Below, in pieces: positions 51,463 to 60,424 of a DNA stretch of 64,000 nucleotides. This DNA is from an uncultured Eubacteriales bacterium (GTDB lineage Bacteria; Bacillota; Clostridia; Oscillospirales; CAG-382). The notes beneath the pieces are model-generated. The model saw nothing but the letters and a program-made list of their open reading frames with translations. It searched no databases and was not told where the DNA came from. Position numbers and translations under genes: made by a program. The stretch covers positions 124,001 through 188,000 of the forward strand of contig CAKSUT010000002.1 of NCBI GenBank assembly GCA_934502885.1, given 5' to 3'. Numbering within the stretch: the stretch's first letter is position 1; each line of letters starts with the position of its first letter.

Positions 51463-53943
51463 ATGAAAAAAACACTGCGAACCGTAATTTGCGCAGTCCT
51501 CGCACTGCTCATGACACTGTCTGCCGCATCGGTTTCTTTTGCGGCGTCAAACGAACCCACCACCGAGGAAATGGAAAAGGTTCTGAAAATCGTAAAGCCG
51601 AAGCTTGATATTCCCGAGGAGGCGACCGAATTCTCGTGGAACTACCGTGCAGGGAATGTCTACAACGACGCAAACTGGGTATTCACATGGTCCGACAAGG
51701 AGTCGAAGGACGGCGACAGAAAAAGCTACACTGTCGTATGCGACGCCGACGGTCATATCACAAACTACGATGCGTATATTCCCTACAGCGTGACAAACGC
51801 CGCAAGCATCGTTCCCTCCGCAACAAAGGAAGAGTACAAGGAGAAAGCCGACGCATACCTTGCAAAGCTCAACCCCGAAGCCGCAAAGAGCTTCACCCTC
51901 GTTTCCTCCCGTGCCGGAAGCACAAGAAGAAAGACCTACACATATGAGTACGTCCGCACCGAAAACGGATACAACTATCCCGACAACACGGCATACGTAA
52001 CTCTCAGCTACAACGACGGCTCGCTCAGAAGCTACAGAATTGTATACAACTACGACGCAAAGTTCGACGCTCCCGAGAAGGTAATCGGCGAGGAAGAGGC
52101 AAAGAAGATTCTCTCCACCAAGCAGTCGATGAAGCTCAGATACATTACCGACTATGAAACGACGGATGAAAAGACTACCAGTAAGGCGCTTCTCGTATAC
52201 GCTCCCGAAAACGGCTATGCCTCCGTCAATGCAGTTACCGGCGAGGTTTACGACTCCGTTTCGTCGTGGGAGGTAAGAAAGGGTGAACTCGGCGGAGGTT
52301 CGGCAAACAGCTCGTTTAAGGCTGACCTGAACGAAGGTGCGACGGTGGAAGAAGAAGCCGATTATGAGCTTACCGAGTCCGAGCTTGCGCAGAAAGATAT
52401 TCTTGCAAAGCTTATCACCAAGGATGACGCAATAAAGGCCGTCACCGGCAACAAGTACCTTCTCATAAACGAAGCTCTCACAGCAGTTGACGCTTCTCTC
52501 CGCAAAAACTATCAGACCCCGAAGAGCTACTATCAGGACGACAGCGGCTCGTACATCTGGAACATCAGCTTCTCAAACCCCGTTCTCGATGACAGCGGCA
52601 GATACTATGACTATGCCTATATAAACGGCTCGGTCAACGCAGACAACGGAAAACTCGTAAGCTTCAACGCGGATCTCAGAGATATGTACTATTACACCGA
52701 GTCAAAGACTCCCCTTCCCGAGGTAAAGTACACCAAGGAGGACGCGCAGAAGATTGCCGAGGAATTTCTCAAGGCAACCTGCCCCGAAAAGTTTGAAAAC
52801 TCGGTTCTCTCCGGTTCTTACGAGGAAAACATCATCGCATACAAGGACTCCGAGAACATGAAAGATCCCGTTTACGGCGCATACAGCTTCCGTTACGTAA
52901 GAGTAAACGAGGGCATTGAATACACCGCAAACTCGATAAGAGTCGGCGTTGACGGCGTTACGGGAAAGGTATACAGATACAGCACACGTTGGAACACCAA
53001 TATTGAGTTCGAGTCGCCCAAGGGTGTAATCACTCCCGAAAAAGCTCTCGAAACCTACGTCGCACTCGGCACGGATATCCGCTACGAGACCAATACCACC
53101 TACATTTATACTCCCGTAAACGCAGCCTCCAAGAAGGACCTTTCCAAGGCGTTTGTATACTCGCTCATGACAAACATCGAGAACGCCGGAGATATAAGCA
53201 AGGTAATCGACAAGTACGCAAAGGACATCGACCGTGAAAAGCTCACAAGGCTTATATCGGACGGCAACGAAGATGCTCTCCTTAAGTTCATTGAGGAGTA
53301 CTTCGGCGTGACGCTCGACGAAAAAGAGCTTAAGAACGATTACAGGGACGTAAACGACTTCTACTCCAAGGAAGAGGAAATCAGACTCGTTTACCTTGTT
53401 GACGCAGGCAGCACCGCTTACATCGACGCCTTCGACGGCTCGGCTCTCGACTACTCGGGAGACCCCGTAACCGCAGAGGAAAGCGGATACAAGTACGACG
53501 ACATCTCCGGTCACTGGGCTGAAAAGACAATAGCTCTTCTCGGCGAAATCGGCATAGGCTTTGACGGCGGCAAGTTTGAACCCGACAAGACGATAACCGG
53601 CAAGGAGTTCTGCAAGCTTGCGGACAGTCTCTCCTTCTCTCTCTGGAGAAGCGAAAAGCCGATATACTCCCTCAAGGATTCCGACAATGCGGCAACGAGA
53701 CTCGACGCCGTAAAGTACGTTCTCACAAGCATTGACTACGACAAGGTAGCAGTTCTCAAGAACATCTTCCGCACCGATTTTCTCGATAACGCCGAAATCA
53801 AGGAAGAGGATATCGGATACGTCGCAATAGCTTACGCTCTCGGAATGGTAAAGGGCGACGGCGAAACAATGCGCACCTACGATGAACTCACACGCGCCGA
53901 AGCTCTCATTCTTCTTGTCAATGCGGCAGCTGCCGTAAAGTAA
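51463..53943 (+). CDS. Secreted YcdB/PepSY-repeat protein with C-terminal S-layer-homology region
   Basis: 826 residues. A Sec signal peptide (about 1-28, cut near SFAAS) precedes three or so YcdB/PepSY-like modules, each with a YxxxNGYxY or NADNGKLVSF-type strand and a VNAVTGEVY or GVTGKVYRYS loop. The C-terminus from about residue 675 holds SLH repeats: DDISGHWAEKTIALLGEIGI, then FEPDKTITGKEFCKLA, and a final ELTRAEALILLVNAA. SLH domains bind pyruvylated wall polymer, so the protein should sit on the wall. PepSY modules often inhibit proteases. Strong AAAAGGAG before the ATG; expression probably by an ECF sigma factor. Confidence 0.87.
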   Translation: MKKTLRTVICAVLALLMTLSAASVSFAASNEPTTEEMEKVLKIVKPKLDIPEEATEFSWNYRAGNVYNDANWVFTWSDKESKDGDRKSYTVVCDADGHITNYDAYIPYSVTNAASIVPSATKEEYKEKADAYLAKLNPEAAKSFTLVSSRAGSTRRKTYTYEYVRTENGYNYPDNTAYVTLSYNDGSLRSYRIVYNYDAKFDAPEKVIGEEEAKKILSTKQSMKLRYITDYETTDEKTTSKALLVYAPENGYASVNAVTGEVYDSVSSWEVRKGELGGGSANSSFKADLNEGATVEEEADYELTESELAQKDILAKLITKDDAIKAVTGNKYLLINEALTAVDASLRKNYQTPKSYYQDDSGSYIWNISFSNPVLDDSGRYYDYAYINGSVNADNGKLVSFNADLRDMYYYTESKTPLPEVKYTKEDAQKIAEEFLKATCPEKFENSVLSGSYEENIIAYKDSENMKDPVYGAYSFRYVRVNEGIEYTANSIRVGVDGVTGKVYRYSTRWNTNIEFESPKGVITPEKALETYVALGTDIRYETNTTYIYTPVNAASKKDLSKAFVYSLMTNIENAGDISKVIDKYAKDIDREKLTRLISDGNEDALLKFIEEYFGVTLDEKELKNDYRDVNDFYSKEEEIRLVYLVDAGSTAYIDAFDGSALDYSGDPVTAEESGYKYDDISGHWAEKTIALLGEIGIGFDGGKFEPDKTITGKEFCKLADSLSFSLWRSEKPIYSLKDSDNAATRLDAVKYVLTSIDYDKVAVLKNIFRTDFLDNAEIKEEDIGYVAIAYALGMVKGDGETMRTYDELTRAEALILLVNAAAAVK

Positions 53944-54010
53944 TCCCCTCCCCGTGCGCACCTCGCAAGGCGCACGTAAAGCAACCAACAACTCTCCTAT
54001 ATATTCGCTG

Positions 54011-54049
54011 TGCCGCATCGGGATTTTCCCGGTGCGGCATGGTGTTTTT
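54011..54049 (+). terminator. Rho-independent terminator of the SLH gene
   Basis: Stem TGCCGCA-CGGGA/TCCCG-TGCGGCA with a short loop, followed by TGGTGTTTTT. Confidence 0.85.
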
Positions 54050-54073
54050 CCATACATATTTTTCAAAAAGCAC

Positions 54074-54102
54074 TTGATTTTTCCGCTTGCTTATGCTATA
54101 CT
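54074..54102 (+). promoter_or_regulatory. Promoter of the deacetylase-DRTGG-PHP operon
   Basis: TTGATT (54074-54079), 17-base spacer, TATACT (54097-54102), 34 bases before the first ATG. Confidence 0.8.
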
Positions 54103-54136
54103 TACCGAAATGGTATGTACAATTCGGAGGTAAGTT

Positions 54137-54940
54137 ATGATACACATAAATCCCAATCTTTTCCCCGGAGGAAAAACCGCGGCTCTCACAATGAGCTACG
54201 ACGACGGAGCGGTTTTCGACGAGCAGCTTATAGATATTTTCAACAGATACGGAATCAAAGGTACCTTCCACGTAAACGATTGGAGTATCGGCGAGGGCTG
54301 TAATTTCACGCCGGAAAAGGCACGTGAGCTTTACAAGGGACATGAGCTTTCCGTGCACTCCTGCGACCACCCTATGTTCGGTCATCTGAACGACATTGAG
54401 CTTTACGATCAGATAGTGAAGAACAAAGAGAAAATCGAGAACATCTGCGGCTACACCGTCAGAGGTATGTCGTATCCGCACGGCGTGTTCAACGAAAGAA
54501 TAATGAATGTCATGAGAGTTGCCGGCATGAAGTACGGCAGAACCACAGAGAAAACTCTCTACACTGCCATTCCCGAGGACTTTCTCGCTTGGCATCCGTC
54601 GGGTCACCATAAGGACAACATTCTCGACCTTTACAAGCTTATCGAAAGTCCCAAGGCTCAGTGGGGCAATCCGAGACTTCTCTACATCTGGGGTCACAGC
54701 CACGAATTCGGTCATGAGGGCAACTGGGATCTCATGGAGGAGTTCTGCAAAACTGCGGCGGGTCACGACCACATTTGGTACGCCACCAACATCGAGATTT
54801 ACGATTACGTCACCGCCGCAAGAAACCTTGAAATATCCGCAAACAGAAAAACAGTGTTCAATCCGTCGTATCTTTCGGTGTGGGTAACCGTCGAGGGAAG
54901 CGACGTTGTTGAAATAAAGCCCGGCGAAAATAAACTTTAA
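54137..54940 (+). CDS. NodB-fold polysaccharide deacetylase family protein (first of a tandem pair)
   Basis: 267 residues. TMSYDDGAVFDEQLIDIF carries the catalytic/metal Asp pair, GHELSVHSCDHP the metal His residues and RGMSYPHGVF the Arg-Pro groove. WGHSHEFGHEGNWD near the C-terminus holds the terminal His. No signal peptide or membrane helix is present, so it acts in the cytosol; small sugar or sugar-nucleotide substrates are more likely than wall polymers (inference). ATG after GGAGG. Sister gene follows 12 bases on. Confidence 0.88.
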   Translation: MIHINPNLFPGGKTAALTMSYDDGAVFDEQLIDIFNRYGIKGTFHVNDWSIGEGCNFTPEKARELYKGHELSVHSCDHPMFGHLNDIELYDQIVKNKEKIENICGYTVRGMSYPHGVFNERIMNVMRVAGMKYGRTTEKTLYTAIPEDFLAWHPSGHHKDNILDLYKLIESPKAQWGNPRLLYIWGHSHEFGHEGNWDLMEEFCKTAAGHDHIWYATNIEIYDYVTAARNLEISANRKTVFNPSYLSVWVTVEGSDVVEIKPGENKL

Positions 54941-54952
54941 GGAGAAACGAAA

Positions 54953-55753
54953 ATGCCTTACATAAGAACAAACCTTTTCCGTGACGGAAAGAAAAAAGCG
55001 ATAACAATGAGCTACGACGACGGTCATATTTACGACGAAAAGCTTATCGAAATATTCAACAAATACGGCTTCAAGGGAACGTTTCATGTAAACTCGAACC
55101 ACATTCTCGACAAAACCTACTCTCCGGAAAAAACGGCGGGGATTTACGCAGGTCACGAGCTTTCGGTACACACCGTAACGCACCCTTGTCTGCACGAGCT
55201 TCCCGAAAATGTTCTGCGCGACGAAATAACCGAGGACAAGCGTGCAATAGAGCGTCTTTGCGGATACTCGGTCAGAGGAATGTCTTACCCCTTCGGTCAC
55301 TTCGACGACACGATAGAGAAGGTTGCGAAAGAGTGCGGAATGAACTACTCGAGAACCACACGTTCGACGAATGACTTCAACCCTCCGAAGGATTTTCTTG
55401 CATGGCATCCGACTACTCACCACAACGGCAATCTCGACGACCTTTACTCACGTTTCACCGCCGAGCGTTTTGACCGTGTTTACAATATGCCGATATTCTA
55501 CATCTGGGGTCACAGCTACGAGTTCAACAACGACAACAACTGGGACAAGATGGAGGAATTCTGCAAAAAAGCCGGTGGAAACAGTGATGTTTGGTATGCG
55601 ACAAACATAGAATTATACGATTACGTAACCGCCGTCCGCCGACTTGAAATATCCGCCGACAAGACAATGATTTTCAATTCGTCGTACATTCCGGTATGGG
55701 TAAGCGTTGACGGCGAAGCGGTTAGGATAAATCCCGGCGACAACAAGCTTTGA
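54953..55753 (+). CDS. NodB-fold polysaccharide deacetylase family protein (second of a tandem pair)
   Basis: 266 residues and clearly a paralogue of the preceding protein: TMSYDDGHIYDEKLIEIF, GHELSVHTVTHPCLHEL, RGMSYPFGHFDDTI and WGHSYEFNNDNNWDKMEEF occur at equal positions, and the ends match (NPGDNKL against KPGENKL). It also lacks a signal peptide. Divergence in the loop after the first His suggests different specificity. ATG after AAGGAG; tandem duplication within one operon. Confidence 0.88.
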   Translation: MPYIRTNLFRDGKKKAITMSYDDGHIYDEKLIEIFNKYGFKGTFHVNSNHILDKTYSPEKTAGIYAGHELSVHTVTHPCLHELPENVLRDEITEDKRAIERLCGYSVRGMSYPFGHFDDTIEKVAKECGMNYSRTTRSTNDFNPPKDFLAWHPTTHHNGNLDDLYSRFTAERFDRVYNMPIFYIWGHSYEFNNDNNWDKMEEFCKKAGGNSDVWYATNIELYDYVTAVRRLEISADKTMIFNSSYIPVWVSVDGEAVRINPGDNKL

Positions 55754-55788
55754 TTTGACAATAAATACGGACAAGAAAGGAAAGCGCA

Positions 55789-56115
55789 ATGACAGTAAAA
55801 GAACTTGCAGAGACTCTACGGCTCACTGAAATAACCGCCGACGACATTTCCCGTGAAATTGACGGTGCGTACACCGGCGACCTTTTGAGCTGGGTCATGG
55901 GACGTGCGAAAAGCGGAAATGTCTGGGTTACGATAATGTCAAACGTCAATGTGGTTGCCGTGGCGACGCTCTGCGACGTTTCTATGGTCATTCTCGCCGA
56001 AAACACCCGTCTTGACGAGGACGCGGAGAAAAAAGCGGAGGCTCAGGGGATAAATCTTTATACGAGTACAATGACCTCATACGAGCTTTGCCGTGAAATC
56101 GGAGAGTACATTTAG
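55789..56115 (+). CDS. DRTGG-domain protein
   Basis: 108 residues, nearly all one DRTGG domain (SREIDGAYTGDLLSWVMGRA, VWVTIMSNVNVVAVATL, DVSMVILAENTRLDEDA). The domain is related to the N-terminus of HPr kinase and to regions of phosphotransacetylases and CBS proteins; its ligand is unknown. In Clostridia such a gene commonly neighbours PHP and hydrogenase genes, as here. ATG after AAAGGAAAG, two bases before the PHP gene starts. Confidence 0.85.
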   Translation: MTVKELAETLRLTEITADDISREIDGAYTGDLLSWVMGRAKSGNVWVTIMSNVNVVAVATLCDVSMVILAENTRLDEDAEKKAEAQGINLYTSTMTSYELCREIGEYI

Positions 56116-56117
56116 TC

Positions 56118-56849
56118 ATGGAGCGCTTTTACGACCTTCACATTCACTCCTGCCTCTCCCCTTGCGCCGACAACGACATGACGCCCGTCAACATCGCCGG
56201 AATGGGAATGCTCAACGGACTTTCCGTCATGGCTCTCACCGACCACAACAGCTGCGGAAACTGTCCCGCTTTTTTCGAGGCGTGCCGAAGCTACGGAATT
56301 ACGCCTGTTGCCGGCATGGAGCTTACAACGGCTGAGGATATACACGTCGTGTGTCTTTTCCGTGAGCTTGAGGGGGCATTGGGATTTTCCGAAACGGTTC
56401 ATTCCCGTCTCCTGCCGATAAAAAACAAGCCGGAGATTTTCGGTGATCAGATTTTCACCGATGCGGTCGGAAACGAGACGGGGCGCGAGGATATTCTTCT
56501 CATAAGTGCGACAGATATTTTCCTCGAGGAGGCGCCTGTGCTCGTCGGTGAATACGGCGGCATATGCTATCCCGCGCACATAGACCGCGACGCAAACGGC
56601 ATAATCGCGATTCTCGGCGACATTCCGCCCGAGCCGGGTTTTGTATGTGCGGAAATACACGACTCAGAGCTTCTCGAAAGCTACCGTTCCGGCTATCCGG
56701 CAACACGGAGCATGAGGTTTGTGTCGAGCAGTGATGCGCACCACCTTTGGGACATTAACATGAATGTAAATGCTTTCGCTCTCCGCGGTGAAACGGAGGA
56801 CGAAATAAGAGATTCTCTCTTTGATATACTCACAGGAAGTGCAACGTAG
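56118..56849 (+). CDS. PHP-domain phosphoesterase
   Basis: 243 residues with the PHP metal motifs: YDLHIHSCLSPC, ALTDHNSC, GMELTTAEDIHVVCLF and the final SSDAHHLWD. CYPAHIDRDANG lies near the middle. It resembles the PHP family that hydrolyses 3',5'-bisphosphate nucleotides or polyphosphate esters; the substrate is unknown. ATG two bases after the DRTGG stop, so coupled. Its stop codon is inside the terminator stem that ends the operon, so it is separate from the hydrogenase transcript. Confidence 0.88.
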   Translation: MERFYDLHIHSCLSPCADNDMTPVNIAGMGMLNGLSVMALTDHNSCGNCPAFFEACRSYGITPVAGMELTTAEDIHVVCLFRELEGALGFSETVHSRLLPIKNKPEIFGDQIFTDAVGNETGREDILLISATDIFLEEAPVLVGEYGGICYPAHIDRDANGIIAILGDIPPEPGFVCAEIHDSELLESYRSGYPATRSMRFVSSSDAHHLWDINMNVNAFALRGETEDEIRDSLFDILTGSAT

Positions 56850-56869
56850 CAGACTACGCTGCACTTTTT
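56839..56869 (+). terminator. Rho-independent terminator overlapping the PHP stop codon
   Basis: GTGCA-CGTAG (56839-56849) pairs with CTACG-TGCAC (56854-56864); TTTTT follows. The last codons and stop of the PHP gene form the left arm. Confidence 0.92.
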
Positions 56870-56921
56870 GCCGAAATATCCGGAAAAATCCCGGATTTAT
56901 AAAAAAATTCAAAAAATATGG

Positions 56922-56950
56922 TTGACATTTTCGGCAAAATGTTATATACT
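56922..56950 (+). promoter_or_regulatory. Promoter of the hydrogenase operon
   Basis: TTGACA (56922-56927), 17-base spacer, TATACT (56945-56950). Leader of about 140 bases before hydC. Confidence 0.9.
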
Positions 56951-56992
56951 ATACTCGTTATGTTGTGCGTATTGTGTGGTTGCTTCGGGCGA

Positions 56993-57024
56993 AAGATTGT
57001 TAAAAAATAAGCAATCTTCTTTTT
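56993..57024 (+). terminator. Leader terminator/attenuator ahead of the hydrogenase genes
   Basis: AAGATTG (56993-56999), 12-base A-rich loop, CAATCTT (57012-57018), then CTTTTT. CGAAAG (56990-56995) can also pair with CTTTCG (57033-57038), offering a second fold. A conditional stop between promoter and hydC is likely; no known riboswitch class was recognised. Confidence 0.65.
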
Positions 57025-57095
57025 AAGCGGCACTTTCGGCAATAGGCGTCACAGCAGCAAAATTTGCGGGATAACCGCAGGGAGGTATACAACTA

Positions 57096-57590
57096 ATGAA
57101 AAAAAGACTGACAACAGTCACTTTCAAGGGCACAAAGGAGCAGGAAGAAAAGCTCCTCGAAGTCATTGAAAAGTACCGCGGAGTCAAAGGCTCCATGATG
57201 CCTATTCTCCAAGAGGCGCAGGGAATTTACGGCTATCTTCCCGTCGAAGTTCAGAGAATAATCTCTGATAAGACAGGCGTTTCCGTGGAGGAAATTTTCG
57301 GTATCGTTTCCTTCTACTCGCAGTTTGCGCTTAACCCCAAGGGTCAGGTTGCAATTTCTGTCTGTCTCGGAACGGCGTGCTATGTTAAAGGCTCGCAGGA
57401 CCTCATCGACAGAATCACTCTCCGTCTCGGCATAAAGGACGGCGACACTTCGTCCGACGGTAAGTACTCGCTTACAGCTACACGTTGCATCGGCGCTTGC
57501 GGTCTCGCACCCGTTCTCACGGTAAACGACGAAGTCTTCGGCAGACTCAAGAAGGAAGACGTAGACGGTATCCTCGCAAAGTACGAATAA
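57096..57590 (+). CDS. hydC: Hydrogenase subunit HydC, NuoE-like [2Fe-2S] protein
   Basis: 164 residues: thioredoxin-like ferredoxin of the NuoE family, with [2Fe-2S] ligands in SVCLGTACYVKGS and ATRCIGACGLAP, and the N-terminal helix PILQEAQGIYGYLP. In trimeric electron-bifurcating hydrogenases it relays electrons with HydB. ATG after GGGAGG. First gene of a five-gene set in the order known from Acetobacterium (hydC-E-D-B-A). Confidence 0.94.
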   Translation: MKKRLTTVTFKGTKEQEEKLLEVIEKYRGVKGSMMPILQEAQGIYGYLPVEVQRIISDKTGVSVEEIFGIVSFYSQFALNPKGQVAISVCLGTACYVKGSQDLIDRITLRLGIKDGDTSSDGKYSLTATRCIGACGLAPVLTVNDEVFGRLKKEDVDGILAKYE

Positions 57591-57653
57591 TTCACCCAAA
57601 CCAAGGTTTTCCGACTCTTCGGCAGATCGGAGGACAACACAGGACAGGCAGAT

Positions 57654-58214
57654 ATGAAAGAACTTTCTTTAAACATTCTTGACATCACTGAAAATTCGCT
57701 TTCGGCAGGAGCGAAAAACGTCTCGATTGAGATAGACGAAGCACCGGACGGCATTTTTACGCTCACGATAACCGACGACGGATGCGGTATGTCAAAAGAA
57801 ATGGTTGAAAGCGTCATTGACCCTTTCTGCACCACGAGAAAAACGAGAAAGGTCGGACTCGGCATTCCGCTTCTAAAGCTTGCCGCGGAGCAAACCGGCG
57901 GCAGTCTTTCGATAGAATCGAAACCAGTGACCGAATACCCCGACTCGCACGGCACGGTCGTGAGAGCGGTATTCCGTTCCGACAGCATCGACTTCACCCC
58001 TTTGGGCGACATTGCCTCAACGCTTGTCGTTCTCATTCAGGGAAGCCCCGACGTCAATTTTACATTCCGTCACACCGCTTCCTCGGGAGAGGTTTTCCTA
58101 TCGACTTCACAGATGCGTGAGGTTCTCGGAAACAATGTTTCTCTTTCGGATTTCTCGGTTTTGGCTTGGATAAAGGATTATATCGCCGAGTCCTATGCAA
58201 ATCTAAAAAAATAA
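57654..58214 (+). CDS. GHKL ATP-binding protein of the hydrogenase operon
   Basis: 186 residues. The histidine-kinase-like ATPase fold is complete: N-box-like DITENSLSAGAKNVSI, G1 TDDGCGMSKEMV and G2 KVGLGIPLLKLAAEQTGG. There is no phospho-acceptor domain, so it looks like an anti-sigma- or MutL-type ATP-binding module. A similar gene sits between hydC and the small ferredoxin in other Clostridia; its role in maturation or regulation is unknown. Starts 63 bases after hydC. Confidence 0.85.
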   Translation: MKELSLNILDITENSLSAGAKNVSIEIDEAPDGIFTLTITDDGCGMSKEMVESVIDPFCTTRKTRKVGLGIPLLKLAAEQTGGSLSIESKPVTEYPDSHGTVVRAVFRSDSIDFTPLGDIASTLVVLIQGSPDVNFTFRHTASSGEVFLSTSQMREVLGNNVSLSDFSVLAWIKDYIAESYANLKK

Positions 58215-58229
58215 TCGGAGGTACTTTCA

Positions 58230-58598
58230 ATGAAAAGCTTGGCAGATCTTATGGCTATCAGAGATAGAATGAAGAACAGTGTCAATCTCCGCGAAGCTGC
58301 GGAGGGCGGTACCCGTATCGTTGTAGGTATGGCTACCTGCGGTATAGCTGCCGGTGCAAGACCGGTTCTCAACGCCTTTGTGGAAAAGGTTGCCGAGAAG
58401 AATCTTGAAGATGTTCAGGTAACACAGACAGGCTGCATCGGCATTTGCCAGTATGAACCCGTTGTTGAAGTATATCAGCCCGGCAAGGAAAAGGTCACCT
58501 ACGTTAAGATGACCGCCGAAAAGGCTGCAAAGGTTGTCGAGGATCACATCGTCGGCGGCAAGATAGTCACCGAATACACCATCGGTGCTGCTAAATAA
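58230..58598 (+). CDS. Thioredoxin-like [2Fe-2S] ferredoxin of the hydrogenase operon
   Basis: 122 residues. VVGMATCGIAAGARPVLNAF and TQTGCIGICQYEPVVEV give the cysteine pattern of a thioredoxin-like [2Fe-2S] ferredoxin, the same fold as the N-terminus of HydB. It is the HydD-position gene. Probably an accessory electron carrier of the complex (inference). Strong GGAGG site before the ATG. Confidence 0.88.
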   Translation: MKSLADLMAIRDRMKNSVNLREAAEGGTRIVVGMATCGIAAGARPVLNAFVEKVAEKNLEDVQVTQTGCIGICQYEPVVEVYQPGKEKVTYVKMTAEKAAKVVEDHIVGGKIVTEYTIGAAK

Positions 58599-58618
58599 TC
58601 AAGGAGGAATAAAGAAAT

Positions 58619-60409
58619 ATGTTTCGTTCACACGTACTTATATGCGGCGGTACAGGTTGTACTTCCTCCAACAGCCCCGAAATCAAGAAGCGCATGGAAG
58701 AAGAGCTTGCTGCCAACGGACTTGAAAACGAGGTAAAGGTTGTCACAACCGGATGCTTCGGTCTCTGCGCACTCGGTCCCATTATGATCATTTACCCCGA
58801 AGGAACTTTCTACAGCATGGTTAAGCCCGAGGACGTTCCCGAAATCGTTTCCGAGCACCTTCTCAAGGGAAGAATCGTTGACAGACTCGTATACAGCGAG
58901 ACAAAGCTTGAGGACAGCACCTACTCCTCCCTTTCCGAGACAAACTTCTACAAGAAGCAGCACAGAGTTGCTCTCAGAAACTGCGGCGTTATCAATCCCG
59001 AGGTTATCGACGAATACATAGCTGTTGACGGTTATCAGGCACTCGGCAAGGTTCTTACGGAGATGACTCCCGATGACGTTATCAAGTGCATTCTCGATTC
59101 CGGACTTCGCGGAAGAGGCGGCGGCGGATTCCCGACCGGTCTTAAGTGGAAGTTTGCGGCCGGTTCCGTAAGCGACAAGAAGTATGTATGCTGCAACGCC
59201 GACGAGGGCGACCCCGGCGCGTTCATGGACAGATCCATACTTGAAGGCGACCCGCACGCAGTCCTCGAGGCTATGGCAATTGCCGGCTACGCTATCGGTG
59301 CGGATGAAGGCTACATCTACGTTCGTGCTGAGTATCCTATCGCTATTCACAGACTTGAAGTTGCAATTAAGCAGGCAAGAGAATACGGTCTTCTCGGCAA
59401 GAATATTTTCGGCACGGGCTTCAACTTCGACATCACTCTCCGTTTCGGCGCAGGTGCGTTCGTATGCGGTGAGGAGACAGCCCTCATGACCTCTATCGAA
59501 GGCAATCGCGGCGAGCCTCGTCCCCGTCCTCCGTTCCCGGCCGTTAAGGGTCTTTTCGGCAAGCCTACCATACTCAACAATGTTGAGACCTATGCAAACA
59601 TCTGCCAGATAATCCTCAAGGGTGCTGACTGGTTTGCTTCCATGGGTACCGAGAAGTCCAAGGGTACGAAGGTATTCGCACTCGGCGGAAAGATCACAAA
59701 CACAGGTCTTGTTGAAATCCCGATGGGTACAACTCTCCGTGAGATAATCGAAGAAATCGGCGGCGGCATCCCGCACGGCAAGAAGTTCAAGGCAGCTCAG
59801 ACGGGCGGACCTTCCGGCGGATGTATCCCTGCTTCCCTTATTGACACAAAGATCGATTACGATTCGCTTATCGCCATCGGCTCTATGATGGGTTCCGGCG
59901 GACTTATCGTAATGGACGAAGACACCTGTATGGTTGATATCGCACGCTTCTTCCTCGACTTCACGGTTGACGAATCCTGCGGTAAGTGCGTTCCCTGCCG
60001 TATCGGTACAAGACGTCTTCTTGAGCTTCTCGACAAGATCATTGCCGGAAACGGTACTCTCGAAGATATCGACAAGCTCGAAGAGCTTTGCTACCACATC
60101 AAGAGCACAGCTCTCTGCGGACTCGGTCAAACAGCTCCGAACCCCGTTCTCTCGACTCTCAAGTACTTCAGAGACGAATATATCGCTCACGTTGTTGACA
60201 AGAAATGTCCTGCCGGAGTATGTAAGCACCTTCTCTCCTTTGAGATTGACGCAGACAAGTGCCGCGGCTGTACCGCCTGTGCAAGAGTATGTCCTGCCGG
60301 AGCTATCAGCGGTTCCGTTAAGAATCCTCACGTCATCGACAAGGAAAAGTGCCTGAAGTGCGGTGCTTGTATCGAAAAGTGCAAGTTCGGCGCTATCATA
60401 AAGAAGTAA
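58619..60409 (+). CDS. hydB: Hydrogenase subunit HydB, NuoF-like flavoprotein
   Basis: 596 residues. Domain order: N-terminal [2Fe-2S] thioredoxin-like region (CGGTGCTSSNS, TTGCFGLCALGP), the FMN/NAD(H) core with GLRGRGGGGFPTGLKW and CNADEGDPGAFMDR, a [4Fe-4S] site ESCGKCVPCRIGTRRLLE plus the later Cys in STALCGLGQ, and a C-terminal pair of [4Fe-4S] clusters CRGCTACARVCPAG and CLKCGACIEKCKFG. This is the full layout of the bifurcating subunit that oxidises NADH. ATG after AAGGAGG. Confidence 0.97.
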   Translation: MFRSHVLICGGTGCTSSNSPEIKKRMEEELAANGLENEVKVVTTGCFGLCALGPIMIIYPEGTFYSMVKPEDVPEIVSEHLLKGRIVDRLVYSETKLEDSTYSSLSETNFYKKQHRVALRNCGVINPEVIDEYIAVDGYQALGKVLTEMTPDDVIKCILDSGLRGRGGGGFPTGLKWKFAAGSVSDKKYVCCNADEGDPGAFMDRSILEGDPHAVLEAMAIAGYAIGADEGYIYVRAEYPIAIHRLEVAIKQAREYGLLGKNIFGTGFNFDITLRFGAGAFVCGEETALMTSIEGNRGEPRPRPPFPAVKGLFGKPTILNNVETYANICQIILKGADWFASMGTEKSKGTKVFALGGKITNTGLVEIPMGTTLREIIEEIGGGIPHGKKFKAAQTGGPSGGCIPASLIDTKIDYDSLIAIGSMMGSGGLIVMDEDTCMVDIARFFLDFTVDESCGKCVPCRIGTRRLLELLDKIIAGNGTLEDIDKLEELCYHIKSTALCGLGQTAPNPVLSTLKYFRDEYIAHVVDKKCPAGVCKHLLSFEIDADKCRGCTACARVCPAGAISGSVKNPHVIDKEKCLKCGACIEKCKFGAIIKK

Positions 60410-60424
60410 GGAAGGTGTAACACA

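Noticed and set aside
52702..55423. Long minus-strand open frames opposite the SLH and deacetylase genes
   Set aside because: Same shadow effect; the plus-strand proteins have signal peptide, SLH and NodB motifs, promoter and terminators.
56871..56902. An extra terminator from the ATCCGG/CCGGAT inverted repeat
   Set aside because: It is followed by TTATAAAAAAA, not a U-tract, and the stronger terminator at 56839-56869 already explains the operon end.
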